Assembly (NCBI RefSeq): GCF_003313465.1
Contig: NZ_KZ845665.1
Location: forward strand, 124,001-188,000
DNA length: 64,000 nucleotides
DNA from: Thermoflavimicrobium daqui
GTDB lineage: Bacteria; Bacillota; Bacilli; Thermoactinomycetales; Thermoactinomycetaceae
Direction: 5' to 3'
Positions 8,873-17,302 of this stretch are shown here, in pieces. A model generated the notes under the pieces. That model saw only the letters and a list, made by a program, of their open reading frames with translations, was not told the origin of the DNA and ran no database searches. Each line of letters starts with the position of its first letter. Within the stretch, counting starts at the first letter, position 1. Both the position numbers and the translations under genes were made by a program.

Positions 8873-10081
8873 ATGAGAAAAAAGATTGAACAGCTATTTC
8901 CAAAAATGGTACAGTGGCGAAGATATTTTCATCAATATCCTGAACTTTCTTATCAAGAAAAAAACACTTCTACATATATTGCTACCTTTTTAAAGGAACT
9001 CAATTTAGAAGTACACACAGGAATTGGAGGATATGGTGTAACAGGACTCTTACGGGGAAAAGAAGCTGGACCTGTGGTTGCACTTCGGGCAGATATAGAT
9101 GCATTGCCGATTCAAGATGAAAAGAAATGTGAATATCGATCACAGGTACCGGGGATTATGCATGCTTGTGGACATGATGGACATATGGCTACACTGATGG
9201 GAGCTGCGACTATTTTAGCTGAAGAGGTTGATCGACTAAAAGGTCAAGTTTTATTTATTTTTCAACCTGCTGAAGAGAAGCCACCTGGTGGTGCGATTCA
9301 AATGATTCGTGAAGGAGTATTGGAATCAGTTGATGTTATATATGGTATGCATTTGTGGACACCGTTTCCCCTTGGAATGATTGGGACTCGTCCAGATGAA
9401 ATAATGTCAGCCTCAGATGAATTTAATATCACTATTAGGGGACGTGGTGGTCATGGGGGTATTCCTCATACGGCAATTGATACAGTTGTAATTGCATCTC
9501 ATCTAGTTGTTAATTTACAAACCATTGTGAGTAGGCAGATCGATCCATTGCAAGCAGGTGTGATTACTGTTGGTATGATCAAAGGAGGCAGTACGTTTAA
9601 TGTGATCGCAGACACTTGTACTTTAACTGGAACAGTACGTACTTTTAAGCCGGAAATTCGTAAGATGTTGGTGGAACGTATAGAAGAAGTTGTTAAGAAT
9701 ACATGTCAGATGTATGGAGCAGATTATCAATTTGAATACGTCTATGGCTATCCATCTGTTATCAATCATGGAGATGAAGCCAAGCGGGTGATGAAGGTCG
9801 CCAAAATGATCGTCAACGAACAACAGGTACAAACAATCTCACCTCTTATGCCTGGAGAAGACTTTGCATACTATTTACAAGAGCGTCCAGGAGCTTTTTA
9901 TTTTGTAGGCGCTGGTAATGCAGAAAAGCAAATAACATATCCACATCATCATCCGTTATTTGACATAGATGAGCGAGCTATGAAAATAGGAGCAGAATTA
10001 TTTGTTAATTTGGTATGGGATTATATAGATCAGTATGCTGGATCTAGAAGAGACGAGCGAAATAAGTTAGGTAACCTTTAG
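8873..10081 (+). CDS. M20 family metallo-amidohydrolase
   Basis: The 402-residue enzyme belongs to the M20D amidohydrolases (N-acyl-amino acid / hippurate hydrolase, YxeP/AmhX type). It carries RADIDALPIQDE, the metal-binding MHACGHDGHMATLMGAA motif, FQPAEEKPPGGA with the catalytic glutamates, GMHLW, and a C-terminal HHHPLFDIDE with the last metal ligand. The dimerisation lid domain lies at about residues 185-295 (RGRGGHGGIPHTAIDT). It probably deacylates N-acyl amino acids or related amides in the cytoplasm; substrate cannot be read from sequence. RBS GTGAAGGGGATGGGGA precedes ATG. Confidence 0.85.
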   Translation: MRKKIEQLFPKMVQWRRYFHQYPELSYQEKNTSTYIATFLKELNLEVHTGIGGYGVTGLLRGKEAGPVVALRADIDALPIQDEKKCEYRSQVPGIMHACGHDGHMATLMGAATILAEEVDRLKGQVLFIFQPAEEKPPGGAIQMIREGVLESVDVIYGMHLWTPFPLGMIGTRPDEIMSASDEFNITIRGRGGHGGIPHTAIDTVVIASHLVVNLQTIVSRQIDPLQAGVITVGMIKGGSTFNVIADTCTLTGTVRTFKPEIRKMLVERIEEVVKNTCQMYGADYQFEYVYGYPSVINHGDEAKRVMKVAKMIVNEQQVQTISPLMPGEDFAYYLQERPGAFYFVGAGNAEKQITYPHHHPLFDIDERAMKIGAELFVNLVWDYIDQYAGSRRDERNKLGNL

Positions 10082-10157
10082 GAATGTAACACCTTTTTTT
10101 GGATGTATGTCTTTAGAGTGCTTGGAAAAACTATGAGCGAAAAGGAGGAGTTTATAT

Positions 10158-10604
10158 ATGGACAAGGTTAGACATATTATGTCAAAAAATGTAGTGTCTG
10201 TCGGACCAAATGATAATATTTATGAAGTAGCTTGTCTGATGAGAGATCATAATGTGGGAATGTTACCTGTAGTTGAGAATAATCAATTGTATGGAGTTAT
10301 TACAGATCGCGATATTGTTCTTCGAGGAGTAGCTGAAAAAAAGCCTAACTCTAGTACTGTAAAGGATATTATGTCTAGCCGTTTAGTCCATGGACACCCT
10401 GAAATGTCAATTGATGAAGCAGCCAGAGTAATGTCTGAGGCTCAAGTACGCCGTTTACCTGTAGTAGAAAACAACCAGTTGATTGGGGTTGTCTCCATTG
10501 GAGATATGGCAGTACGTGAGCCATATGCAGATGCAGCGAGTACAGCTATGCAAGAGATTTCAGAAACACATAATCCACATGTATCCAGTGATTTACAACA
10601 CTAG
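10158..10604 (+). CDS. tandem CBS-domain protein, YhcV-like
   Basis: The 148-residue protein consists of two CBS motifs only: residues about 8-58 (MSKNVVSVGPNDNIYEVA, MLPVVENNQLYGVITDRDIV) and 72-122 (IMSSRLVHGHPEMSIDEAA, RLPVVENNQLIGVVSIGDM). Such Bateman modules bind adenine nucleotides or related ligands and act as sensors. The short C-terminal tail is unstructured. It follows the M20 gene by 76 bases with its own AAAGGAGGAG SD and may be co-transcribed. Closest remembered relative is Bacillus YhcV. Confidence 0.82.
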   Translation: MDKVRHIMSKNVVSVGPNDNIYEVACLMRDHNVGMLPVVENNQLYGVITDRDIVLRGVAEKKPNSSTVKDIMSSRLVHGHPEMSIDEAARVMSEAQVRRLPVVENNQLIGVVSIGDMAVREPYADAASTAMQEISETHNPHVSSDLQH

Positions 10605-10611
10605 ACTCATA

Positions 10612-10640
10612 TAGCTGTTAGCTTACAAGGCTAACAGCTA
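10612..10640. terminator. stem-loop between CBS gene and fructosamine-kinase gene
   Basis: An 11-bp perfect stem (TAGCTGTTAGC) with a 7-base loop at the junction of convergent genes; lacks a good T-run, so it is only a probable terminator. Confidence 0.5.
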
Positions 10641-11504
10641 TACATACCGATTTAATACTTGATCGATGGGTTTAAAGTATTCTTCTCCAAATGTATTTAA
10701 ATGTACCAATAGATGATAAAGTTGATAAATCGGTTTTCTTTCAGTATAAGTCTTAGAAATAGGTTGGACTTCGTGATAAGCTTTATAAAATGATTCTGAA
10801 AAACCTTTGAAAAGTTCTGTATATGCTAACTCTATTTCAGAGTGCGCATAATAAGTAGCAGGATCAATGAGATAAGGCTCCCCTTGTGGTCCATATAACC
10901 AGTTCGCACTCCACAGATCTCCATGAATGAGCGATGGTTTAACATGACTGGGAATCCAGTCTGATAATCGCTCCATCAACTGTTCTAATTTTCTTTGACG
11001 TTGACCATTGAGTATGCCGCTTTTTTGTCCAATATTAACTTGAACTTTTAAACGCTTATCACGAAAAAAGGATAACCAATCTTCACTCCACCCATTTTTT
11101 TGTGGAAAAAAACCGATATAATTATCCTCTGCTAAACCAAAAGCCGAGCCATAGACATGATGAAGCCGAGCTAATTTTTGTCCAAGCCACTCTTCAGTTT
11201 TTTTATGTTTTGTTCCCTCAATCCATTCAAGTGCTAGCAAGGCTATATTTTGTTCCTCAAAATAAAATTCTCCATATACTTTAGGTACACCAATCTCTTC
11301 AGTTTGACCTAGTAACGTTAAACCCATCGCTTCTTTTCGAAAAAAGTCATGGGTCACTTTCTCATTCAATTTTATAAAATACTGAGTTTGTTTTGTTTCT
11401 ACATAAAATGCCTGATTAATACATCCGCCGGAAAGAGAACGAATAAGGATGATGTCCGATGAATCACCCATTTGATATAGCGCATTTGTAATATATCGTT
11501 GCAT
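10638..11504 (-). CDS. fructosamine kinase family protein
   Basis: A 288-residue protein of the fructosamine-3-kinase/ketosamine kinase family (APH fold). The ATP-lysine region is IKLNEKVTHDFFRKEAMGL (about residues 43-61), the hinge LLALEWIEG, and the catalytic loop LIHGDLWSANWLY with the metal-binding LIDPATYYAH. The family phosphorylates glycated lysines or free sugar-amines, leading to deglycation. Start at ATG 11504 because GAGGTGGAT is directly upstream; an ATG five codons earlier overlaps that SD. Monocistronic, convergent with the CBS gene. Confidence 0.85.
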   Translation of the reverse strand: MQRYITNALYQMGDSSDIILIRSLSGGCINQAFYVETKQTQYFIKLNEKVTHDFFRKEAMGLTLLGQTEEIGVPKVYGEFYFEEQNIALLALEWIEGTKHKKTEEWLGQKLARLHHVYGSAFGLAEDNYIGFFPQKNGWSEDWLSFFRDKRLKVQVNIGQKSGILNGQRQRKLEQLMERLSDWIPSHVKPSLIHGDLWSANWLYGPQGEPYLIDPATYYAHSEIELAYTELFKGFSESFYKAYHEVQPISKTYTERKPIYQLYHLLVHLNTFGEEYFKPIDQVLNRYV

Positions 11505-11620
11505 AAATATCCACCTCATGACTGATTTTCTTAAATTATCCTTTTACTTAAACATAAAACTACTTGAAACAAATTGCTTAGTAAAGTACAATGTTGGCAA
11601 AAAAGTAGGGGGCCTTTTTA

Positions 11621-11929
11621 ATGAATAAACCCTATGTAATTCGTCATAGCGAGAGAGACCATATCCCAATGGGACATGGAGTAAAAATAAGCTATCTAAG
11701 AAAATGTGCTGATGATTATAGTATTTTACTACAGATGGATGCTCAAGGGCAGTTTCCAGTACATCATGACATAGGTGGCAAAGAGATCTTTGTTATCGAT
11801 GGTGAGATTACCGTTGGTAAAGAGAAACTAAATCGTGGTGATTATTATTATTTGCCTCTAGGAACAAATTCTCCTGTCACCACTTCTACAGGCTGTACGC
11901 TCTTGATTAGCTCCATGAAAAGCATGTAG
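11621..11929 (+). CDS. small cupin-domain protein
   Basis: The 102-residue protein is a single cupin barrel: motif 1 around FPVHHDIGGKEIFVIDGEITVG and motif 2 around LNRGDYYYLPLGTNSP. The two histidines and the Glu of motif 1 suggest a metal site. It resembles small ChrR-type anti-sigma/cupin proteins, but no partner sigma factor is nearby and the enzymatic role is unknown. RBS AGGGGG lies 10 bases before ATG. A GC-rich inverted repeat (ACCGGGC / GCCCGGT, 11952-11987) follows. Confidence 0.75.
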   Translation: MNKPYVIRHSERDHIPMGHGVKISYLRKCADDYSILLQMDAQGQFPVHHDIGGKEIFVIDGEITVGKEKLNRGDYYYLPLGTNSPVTTSTGCTLLISSMKSM

Positions 11930-11951
11930 ATCATATAGCATTTGATTTTAA

Positions 11952-11987
11952 ACCGGGCTTTATTGATTCATAAATTTCTTGCCCGGT
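11952..11987 (+). terminator. weak stem-loop after cupin gene
   Basis: 7-bp GC-rich arms ACCGGGC / GCCCGGT with a 22-base loop and no T-run; possible factor-assisted or degenerate terminator. Confidence 0.3.
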
Positions 11988-12133
11988 ATGAAATTGCTTG
12001 TGAATTATTTAACAAATATACAAAGGCGCCCTTATTATTCCTATTATTCTGAAACTTGATAGAATTATATTCATATGATATCATGTAGATAGCAATTAAA
12101 TATTGATTTGATTCGATGAAGGGAGTTACAACA

Positions 12134-12988
12134 ATGGGTCAGATACAAGAGACAAAAGCATGGAAAATGAATGGTTTTTTATTCTTCCTTGTTGAATTAG
12201 TTCTATTAGGTGGAGGAATCTACTTTTTTACTCAAGATAATTATGCATTAATCGTGCCTTGTGCGATTCTATTTATATTAATTGCAAATGGCTTTTTGAT
12301 AGTTCAACCGAACCAAGGTTATGTACTTACTTTCTTTGGAAAATATGTAGGTAGTGTCCGGGAAGATGGCTTTTACTGGACAAATCCATTTAACTCTTCG
12401 AAAAAAATTTCACTTCGTGTCCGCAACTTTAATAGTGATAAGATCAAAGTAAATGATAAGGATGGGAATCCGATCGAAATCGGAGCAGTGGTAGTTTGGC
12501 GTGTGATAGATTCGGCCAAAGCGGTATTAGATATTGAAAATGTGGGAAGATTTGTTGATATTCAAAGTGAAACAGCGATTCGATCAATCGCTACTCGTTA
12601 TCCTTACGATACACATACGACCGACATAGAGTCATTACAGGGAAATCCGGATGAAGTAGCTCATGCTTTAATGGTTGAGTTGCAAGAACGCTTAACGATT
12701 GCTGGAGTCGAAGTGATTGAGGCAAGAATTAGTCATTTAGCTTATGCTCCGGAAATTGCTCAAGCGATGCTTCGTCGTCAGCAAGCCCAAGCAGTCATTG
12801 CAGCTCGTCAACAAATTGTTGAAGGGGCGATGGGCATGGTCACTATGGTAATTCAAAATTTAGAGCAACAAGGTGTGGTAGATTTGGATGAAGAACGTAA
12901 AGCATCGATGGCTAATAATCTTCTCGTTACTCTTGTATCCGAGTCGGGTACTACACCTGTTGTAAATACGGGTTCGCTTTATTCATGA
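12134..12988 (+). CDS. SPFH domain (stomatin/prohibitin-like) membrane protein
   Basis: A 284-residue protein with two hydrophobic helices at residues about 12-55 ([20 protein letters not shown], then [20 protein letters not shown]) followed by an SPFH domain ([18 protein letters not shown] through [20 protein letters not shown]). Members organise membrane microdomains, as flotillins do. The ATG at 12134 is used because AAGGGAG lies 9 bases upstream, while the ATG at 12116 overlaps that SD. The stop overlaps the start of the next gene (ATGA), indicating translational coupling with the ribbon-helix-helix protein. Confidence 0.85.
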   Translation: MGQIQETKAWKMNGFLFFLVELVLLGGGIYFFTQDNYALIVPCAILFILIANGFLIVQPNQGYVLTFFGKYVGSVREDGFYWTNPFNSSKKISLRVRNFNSDKIKVNDKDGNPIEIGAVVVWRVIDSAKAVLDIENVGRFVDIQSETAIRSIATRYPYDTHTTDIESLQGNPDEVAHALMVELQERLTIAGVEVIEARISHLAYAPEIAQAMLRRQQAQAVIAARQQIVEGAMGMVTMVIQNLEQQGVVDLDEERKASMANNLLVTLVSESGTTPVVNTGSLYS

Positions 12989-13170
12989 GCCGTGGAAAGA
13001 AACGCTTCCTTCTTCGTCTTGATCCGGAACTTTATGAAATCCTTGAAAAGTGGGCAGCAGATGAATTTCGTAGTGTAAATGGACAGATTGAATTTCTATT
13101 AAAGGAAGCGGTTCGTAAGGTAGGACGAAGTAAGAAAAAGCAGTCTATGTTAGATAATGATGAAACATAA
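12985..13170 (+). CDS. Arc-like ribbon-helix-helix protein coupled to SPFH gene
   Basis: A 61-residue basic protein. Residues 5-12 (KKRFLLRLD) resemble the beta-strand of Arc/MetJ repressors, followed by two helices ([15 protein letters not shown] and [16 protein letters not shown]). It would bind DNA as a dimer. It overlaps the SPFH gene by 4 bases. From memory this SPFH plus Arc-like pair recurs in Bacillales, so the protein may be functionally linked to the membrane scaffold rather than being an orphan antitoxin. No toxin gene is adjacent. Confidence 0.75.
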   Translation: MSRGKKRFLLRLDPELYEILEKWAADEFRSVNGQIEFLLKEAVRKVGRSKKKQSMLDNDET

Positions 13171-13207
13171 AATCAATTATTTGCGGATTCATAGAGTCTA
13201 AACTTTT

Positions 13208-13243
13208 TCACCTCCTTGTTCATATACTAGAACAAAGAGGTGA
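13208..13243 (+). promoter_or_regulatory. hairpin sequestering the RBS of the S8 peptidase gene
   Basis: TCACCTC (13208-13214) pairs with GAGGTGA (13237-13243) and TTGTTC (13216-13221) with GAACAA (13230-13235), leaving one C-A mismatch and an 8-base loop. The 3' arm is the Shine-Dalgarno of the gene starting at 13251. There is no T-run, so it is not a terminator; it should inhibit initiation unless melted. Confidence 0.55.
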
Positions 13244-13250
13244 TTTCATT

Positions 13251-14354
13251 ATGTCACTAAAAAGTAGAACTGGGATGTATACATTACTCTATCGTTATTC
13301 ACCGAAACCAGAAAAAGTGAAAGCCATTGGTGGAAAAGTTTTTTATATTAGTCGGTTTACACCGACATTGACGGCGATGATACCAGATCAAAAATATCTT
13401 TCTGTATTAAAAAAAGATCCTGATTTGATGTATATTTCACGTGATCAGACATTTTCACTTCCTTTCTATCATGTAAAGAAAATTTTCTCCCCTTCGATTA
13501 TGATGAAAGCGAATCAAATGCATTTATCAAAACAAGTCATTCCTTGGAATATACAGAGGGTCTGGGGAAAACATTATTTAAATAGTGGTCAAGGAATTCG
13601 AGTTGGTGTTATTGATACAGGGATTGATTTGAATCATCCAAACTTGGCTAAGAATGTTAAAGGTGGAATTAATATTATCCATCCATCCAAGTCACCACAA
13701 GATGATAATGGGCATGGAACTCATATTGCAGGGACAATTGGAGCTTTAAAAAATAGAGTTGGAGTCGTAGGAATTGCTCCAAAAGTTTCACTCTATGCGA
13801 TTAAAGTACTTGATTCATCAGGAATGGGGTCACTCAGTAATTTAATTAAAGGAATCGAGTGGGGAATTGCCAATCATATGCATATATTGAATATCAGTAT
13901 TAGTGGTGGGAAGAATATTCCTCCTGTGCTTCAAAAGATAGTAAAAGAAGCTGTAAGCCGTGGAATTATCATTGTAGCTGCAGCAGGAAATCATGGTTCT
14001 ACTTCTGGGCAAGGAGATACAGTTGAAATACCTGCTCGTCTATCCGAGGTTATTTCTGTGGCAGCTGTAAATAAGTCAAATGAACGAGCATCTTTTTCAG
14101 CGACAGGGAAGATGGTCGATATTGCTGCCCCTGGTGTCGATATTTTAAGTACCTATCATCAGAAGCGCTATGCAGTATTAAATGGAACATCCATGGCAAC
14201 TGCTCATGTATCTGGAGTTATGGCGATTTATCGTGCTCTTTATCCACGTAAATCTGTAGCGGATCTAAAAAGAATCGTTTTTAGAAAAGCCATTGATCTA
14301 CCACCAAAAGGCAAGGATTCATTGACAGGATATGGATTAATTCAGGTGAGTTAG
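13251..14354 (+). CDS. S8 family serine peptidase (subtilase), probably cytoplasmic
   Basis: A 367-residue subtilase with no signal peptide. Residues 1-75 look like an I9-type inhibitory prodomain (VKAIGGKVFYISRFTPTLTAMIP). The catalytic motifs are Asp in VGVIDTGIDLNHPNL, His in DDNGHGTHIAGTIGAL, oxyanion Asn in AAAGNHG and Ser in LNGTSMATAHVSG. It is likely an intracellular or sporulation-stage protease. The SD (AGAGGTGAT) is buried in a hairpin. It is the first of three S8 genes in the window and ends near a bidirectional terminator. Confidence 0.87.
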   Translation: MSLKSRTGMYTLLYRYSPKPEKVKAIGGKVFYISRFTPTLTAMIPDQKYLSVLKKDPDLMYISRDQTFSLPFYHVKKIFSPSIMMKANQMHLSKQVIPWNIQRVWGKHYLNSGQGIRVGVIDTGIDLNHPNLAKNVKGGINIIHPSKSPQDDNGHGTHIAGTIGALKNRVGVVGIAPKVSLYAIKVLDSSGMGSLSNLIKGIEWGIANHMHILNISISGGKNIPPVLQKIVKEAVSRGIIIVAAAGNHGSTSGQGDTVEIPARLSEVISVAAVNKSNERASFSATGKMVDIAAPGVDILSTYHQKRYAVLNGTSMATAHVSGVMAIYRALYPRKSVADLKRIVFRKAIDLPPKGKDSLTGYGLIQVS

Positions 14355-14386
14355 GATGGTGGATATGAAGGAAGGATACAATTAAA

Positions 14387-14430
14387 AGCCCTAGCTTTTC
14401 TTATATAATCGAAGAGCTAGGGCTATTTTT
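14387..14430. terminator. bidirectional terminator
   Basis: 10-bp perfect stem AGCCCTAGCT / AGCTAGGGCT with T/A-rich flanks between the convergent S8 peptidase and CNNM genes. Confidence 0.75.
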
Positions 14431-15739
14431 GTTCAGTTGGACTTATGATCTTTACCAGTAACCTTGTAATACTACGATGATCCATTTCTTGAACAGTAAA
14501 TAAGTAATTTTTGTATGTGACTTCTGCTCCTACTTTGGGTACCTCTTGTAATTGTGAAAAGATCCATCCTCCAATGGTATCATTATCCTCATCTTCAATG
14601 TCAAGCTGGAAAAAGTCGTTGACTTCTTCGATTAATAATCGAGCGTCAATCGATGTTTCATTGCCTTTTTGTTGAAAGAATGGTCGTTCATCATCGAATT
14701 CGTCTTGAATTTCCCCTACGATTTCTTCGATGATATCTTCCATAGTTACCAGCCCTGAAGTTCCACCATATTCATCGACGACGATAGCCATCTCCGTTCG
14801 ATGTTTTTGTAAAGTTCGTAGAATATCTTTGATTTCCATTGTTTCTGGTACTAGAACAGCGGGGCGTACTAATTCTTGGAGTATAGGAATATCTCCAGTC
14901 GCTAGCCTTTCATAGATATCTCGAATATGTACAATTCCTAGAATATCATCTTTATCTTCTCCACAGAGGGGAAAGCGGGTGTAATGGGATTCGCTAATGG
15001 TTTTTAGATTTTCCGAAAAGCTATCTTCGGTATATAAACAAATCATATTAATCCGTGGGACCATTACTTCTCTCCCAACGCGGTCAGTAAAATCAAAAAT
15101 GTTATCAAACAAAGAAAGCTCCGTTTGATCAATCATTCCACTTTCGTGACTTTGTTCTACAAGCATACGAATCTCTTCCTCTGTATGCGCTTGTTGTTGA
15201 TCACGTTCCAATTGAAAGCCAAATATCTTTAAAATAAAGTTAGCGGAATGATTAAGTAGCCAAATGGCTGGGCGAAAAATGATGAAAAATATATGCAACG
15301 GACGAGCAATCCATAATGTTGTTGATTCAGCTTGACGGATGGCGAGCGATTTTGGAGCCATCTCTCCTAAAACAATATGTAAAAAAGTAATGACTGCAAA
15401 AGAAATGCCAAATGAAACGACATGTATGAATGTAGTAGGTAAGTGAAAATAAGAAAGAATGGGTTTTAAAAACTTTGCTAAAGCAGGTTCTCCCACATAA
15501 CCTAAACCGAGAGAGGCGAGTGTAATCCCAAGCTGTGTGGCTGAAAGGTAAGCATCTAAATTAGCGATTAATTTTTGAGCTAGCTTTGCTTGAACATTCC
15601 CTTGTTGAGTTAGTTGTGCGATCCTTGTTGAACGAACTTTAACAATAGCAAACTCAGAAGCAACAAAAAAACCATTTAAAAAAACAAGAAATATCACCAG
15701 CAGTAAGTCAATAAATATTTCATACCAGTCAAACTGCAA
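14423..15739 (-). CDS. hemolysin C/CorC-type CNNM transport protein
   Basis: A 438-residue protein with the DUF21/CNNM transmembrane domain (about residues 1-195, with NGFFVASEFAIVKVR and the LGLGYVGEPALA block), a CBS pair (about 210-330, VMVPRINMICLYTEDSF, DDILGIVHIRDIYE, MAIVVDEYGGTSGLVTMEDI) and a C-terminal CorC_HlyC domain (about 350-430). Bacterial homologues such as YhdP/MpfA export magnesium or resist Mg/Co stress. Start ATG has TTAGGAGG upstream. Transcribed alone, divergent from the Tyr/Pro-rich small protein gene. Confidence 0.88.
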   Translation of the reverse strand: MQFDWYEIFIDLLLVIFLVFLNGFFVASEFAIVKVRSTRIAQLTQQGNVQAKLAQKLIANLDAYLSATQLGITLASLGLGYVGEPALAKFLKPILSYFHLPTTFIHVVSFGISFAVITFLHIVLGEMAPKSLAIRQAESTTLWIARPLHIFFIIFRPAIWLLNHSANFILKIFGFQLERDQQQAHTEEEIRMLVEQSHESGMIDQTELSLFDNIFDFTDRVGREVMVPRINMICLYTEDSFSENLKTISESHYTRFPLCGEDKDDILGIVHIRDIYERLATGDIPILQELVRPAVLVPETMEIKDILRTLQKHRTEMAIVVDEYGGTSGLVTMEDIIEEIVGEIQDEFDDERPFFQQKGNETSIDARLLIEEVNDFFQLDIEDEDNDTIGGWIFSQLQEVPKVGAEVTYKNYLFTVQEMDHRSITRLLVKIISPTEQK

Positions 15740-15844
15740 TAAAAAAACCTCCTAATATTCTAATCCTTGAGATGTTCAGCATACTTTTTCATCGCTTTCA
15801 TATATATAACTCAAATCATGAACACCACAGGGAGGTACGTTATC

Positions 15845-16153
15845 ATGTACCCATTTTATTTATTAGGAACAAGTTATCCTCATATGGCAACTGGTTTAAA
15901 TCCAACTTATCCTTATTATTTTCTGCAAGGAATTCATCACATGCCTTTTTATGAGCCTTTTTTTAGAGGGATGAATGGGTACTTTCCATTCTTTCAGACT
16001 ATGCCCTCATATTATTCACCTTTTTATAGAATGCCCCCGTCTTGGCAAAATTATCAAAGCAAAGAAGAGTTCGAGCGTATTTGGGATTCACCTGAGTCAC
16101 CACAATCTCCATGGATTAAAGTATATGGGGCTGAACAGAAAGAAAGAAAATAG
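15845..16153 (+). CDS. Tyr/Pro/Phe-rich small protein, possible spore-surface protein
   Basis: The 102-residue product is unusually rich in aromatic residues and proline (YPFYLLGTSYPHMATGLN, YPYYFLQGIHHMPFYEP, MPSYYSPFYRMPPSW) followed by a charged C-terminal 35 residues. There is no signal peptide or clear membrane helix. Composition of this kind is common in spore coat and crust proteins, but I do not recognise a family and the spore role is inference. The ATG at 15845 is chosen for the GGGAGG SD 9 bases upstream; upstream in-frame codons have no SD. A terminator follows. Confidence 0.6.
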   Translation: MYPFYLLGTSYPHMATGLNPTYPYYFLQGIHHMPFYEPFFRGMNGYFPFFQTMPSYYSPFYRMPPSWQNYQSKEEFERIWDSPESPQSPWIKVYGAEQKERK

Positions 16154-16223
16154 GGGATATTTTTAGGAGATATTGCATACATACTATTCGAAAGCCTTTT
16201 TGCTTTCTCCCTTCCTTAACATT

Positions 16224-16257
16224 CCCTCCTGTGTTTAAGGCTCAGGAGGGGATTTTT
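16224..16257 (+). terminator. terminator of the Tyr/Pro-rich protein gene
   Basis: CCCTCCTG / CAGGAGGG stem, 11-base loop, then GATTTTT. Confidence 0.75.
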
Positions 16258-16262
16258 GGATA

Positions 16263-16293
16263 TAAAAAAGCTTGTCCGTGTCGGACAAGCTTT
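16263..16293 (-). terminator. terminator of the PrcB-like lipoprotein gene
   Basis: 12-bp perfect stem (AAAGCTTGTCCG / CGGACAAGCTTT) with a 3-base loop; on the minus strand it is followed by CTTTTTTATA. Confidence 0.8.
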
Positions 16294-16353
16294 AGGTTAT
16301 GGACTCACTTGCTCTTATTGTACTTCTTTTTTACTAGAAAGGGAATAGTTTTT

Positions 16354-16803
16354 TTACTTAATTCGAATATTTATTTTTTTGATATTTTCTTTTGGAATGG
16401 TAAAAATTTCAATAGGATAAGTGATAGCTTGGGTGACAAAGTCAGTGGGGCTAGGTGGAATTTCCTCAGCATAGATCGTTGCCTCATCGCCTTTTTTTTC
16501 CGCTTTAGAGATTTGAATGCGATATCCTCCTGATTTACGCTTTCCGAGTGCAATAATGACATAGATTTGATTGTTGGAAGATAGTGAATGCGTACCACCT
16601 TGTTTCATCATTTGTTCTACTTGCTTTTGTATTTCAGGTGGTGCATTTTCTTTTTTTACTTGCTGAACAACCAACTGTTTGGTCTCCATCTTTTCTTTTT
16701 TTCCTTCCTCTTTTTGAGTGATTGAATCCTGATCTGAGGGGTTCAAAGAGCAACCAAAAAGTAAAAGGCTAAGAGATAAAAAAGATATAAAAAATTTTCT
16801 CAC
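16354..16803 (-). CDS. PrcB-family lipoprotein
   Basis: A 149-residue lipoprotein: signal peptide with lipobox LLFGC (Cys about residue 18), then a lysine/glutamate-rich linker (residues 25-70) and a C-terminal PrcB-like domain (IYVIIALGKRKSGGYRIQIS, IYAEEIPPSPTDFVTQAITY, PIEIFTIP). In spirochetes PrcB is part of a chymotrypsin-like protease complex; in Firmicutes the domain occurs in lipoproteins of unknown role. It would be anchored on the outer membrane face. Start ATG preceded by AGGAGGCC. Divergent from ylbF. Confidence 0.8.
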   Translation of the reverse strand: MRKFFISFLSLSLLLFGCSLNPSDQDSITQKEEGKKEKMETKQLVVQQVKKENAPPEIQKQVEQMMKQGGTHSLSSNNQIYVIIALGKRKSGGYRIQISKAEKKGDEATIYAEEIPPSPTDFVTQAITYPIEIFTIPKENIKKINIRIK

Positions 16804-16897
16804 AAATAGGCCTCCTATCCATTAATCGGAAATGTAGGATAAGCTGTGCAAAGAAAAGGTATGATTATGATAAAATATATGAGAAGGAGGATGAAGT

Positions 16898-17302
16898 GTG
16901 GAATCATTAGATATGAGTGAGATATTAATAGCTGCTTATCAATTGGCAGATTGTATAAATGAATCAGAGGAAGTAAACAACTATCTTTATTACAAAAAGC
17001 AATTACAAGAAGATCAGGAAGCACAGAAATTGATTCGAGAGTTTCAAGATGTTAAAGCTTTATTTGAAGAAGCACAACGCTTTGGAATTTTCCATCCCAA
17101 CTATCATGAGGCAAAAGAGAAAGCGGAAAGCTTTCAAAAAAAGCTGAACCATCATCCGAAAATTGCTGCCTATTTAGAAGCAGAAGAAAAACTAGATCAA
17201 TTATTGTACGATGTTTCTGCTACAATTGCTCATTGCATCTCTGATACGATCAAAATTCCTACAAATGATCCAAAGTTGTTAGGTAAAAGAATTTGTCGTT
17301 AA
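16898..17302 (+). CDS. ylbF: YlbF/RicF family regulator
   Basis: The 134-residue helical protein matches YlbF (RicF), a subunit of the RicA-RicF-RicT Y-complex that promotes RNase Y-dependent mRNA processing and phosphorelay/competence development in Bacillus. Visible: YLYYKKQLQEDQEAQKLIRE and FQKKLNHHPKIAAYLEAEEK typical of the YlbF/YmcA fold, and two C-terminal cysteines (IAHCISDT and ICR) in the region that ligates an iron-sulfur cluster in RicF. Start GTG with AGAAGGAGG 8 bases upstream. ylbG follows after a 490-bp spacer, an unusually long gap for these neighbours. Confidence 0.82.
   Translation: MESLDMSEILIAAYQLADCINESEEVNNYLYYKKQLQEDQEAQKLIREFQDVKALFEEAQRFGIFHPNYHEAKEKAESFQKKLNHHPKIAAYLEAEEKLDQLLYDVSATIAHCISDTIKIPTNDPKLLGKRICR

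Noticed and set aside
12985-13170. Orphan antitoxin of a type II toxin-antitoxin system
   Set aside because: No toxin gene is adjacent and the gene overlaps the SPFH gene, a pairing that seems conserved.
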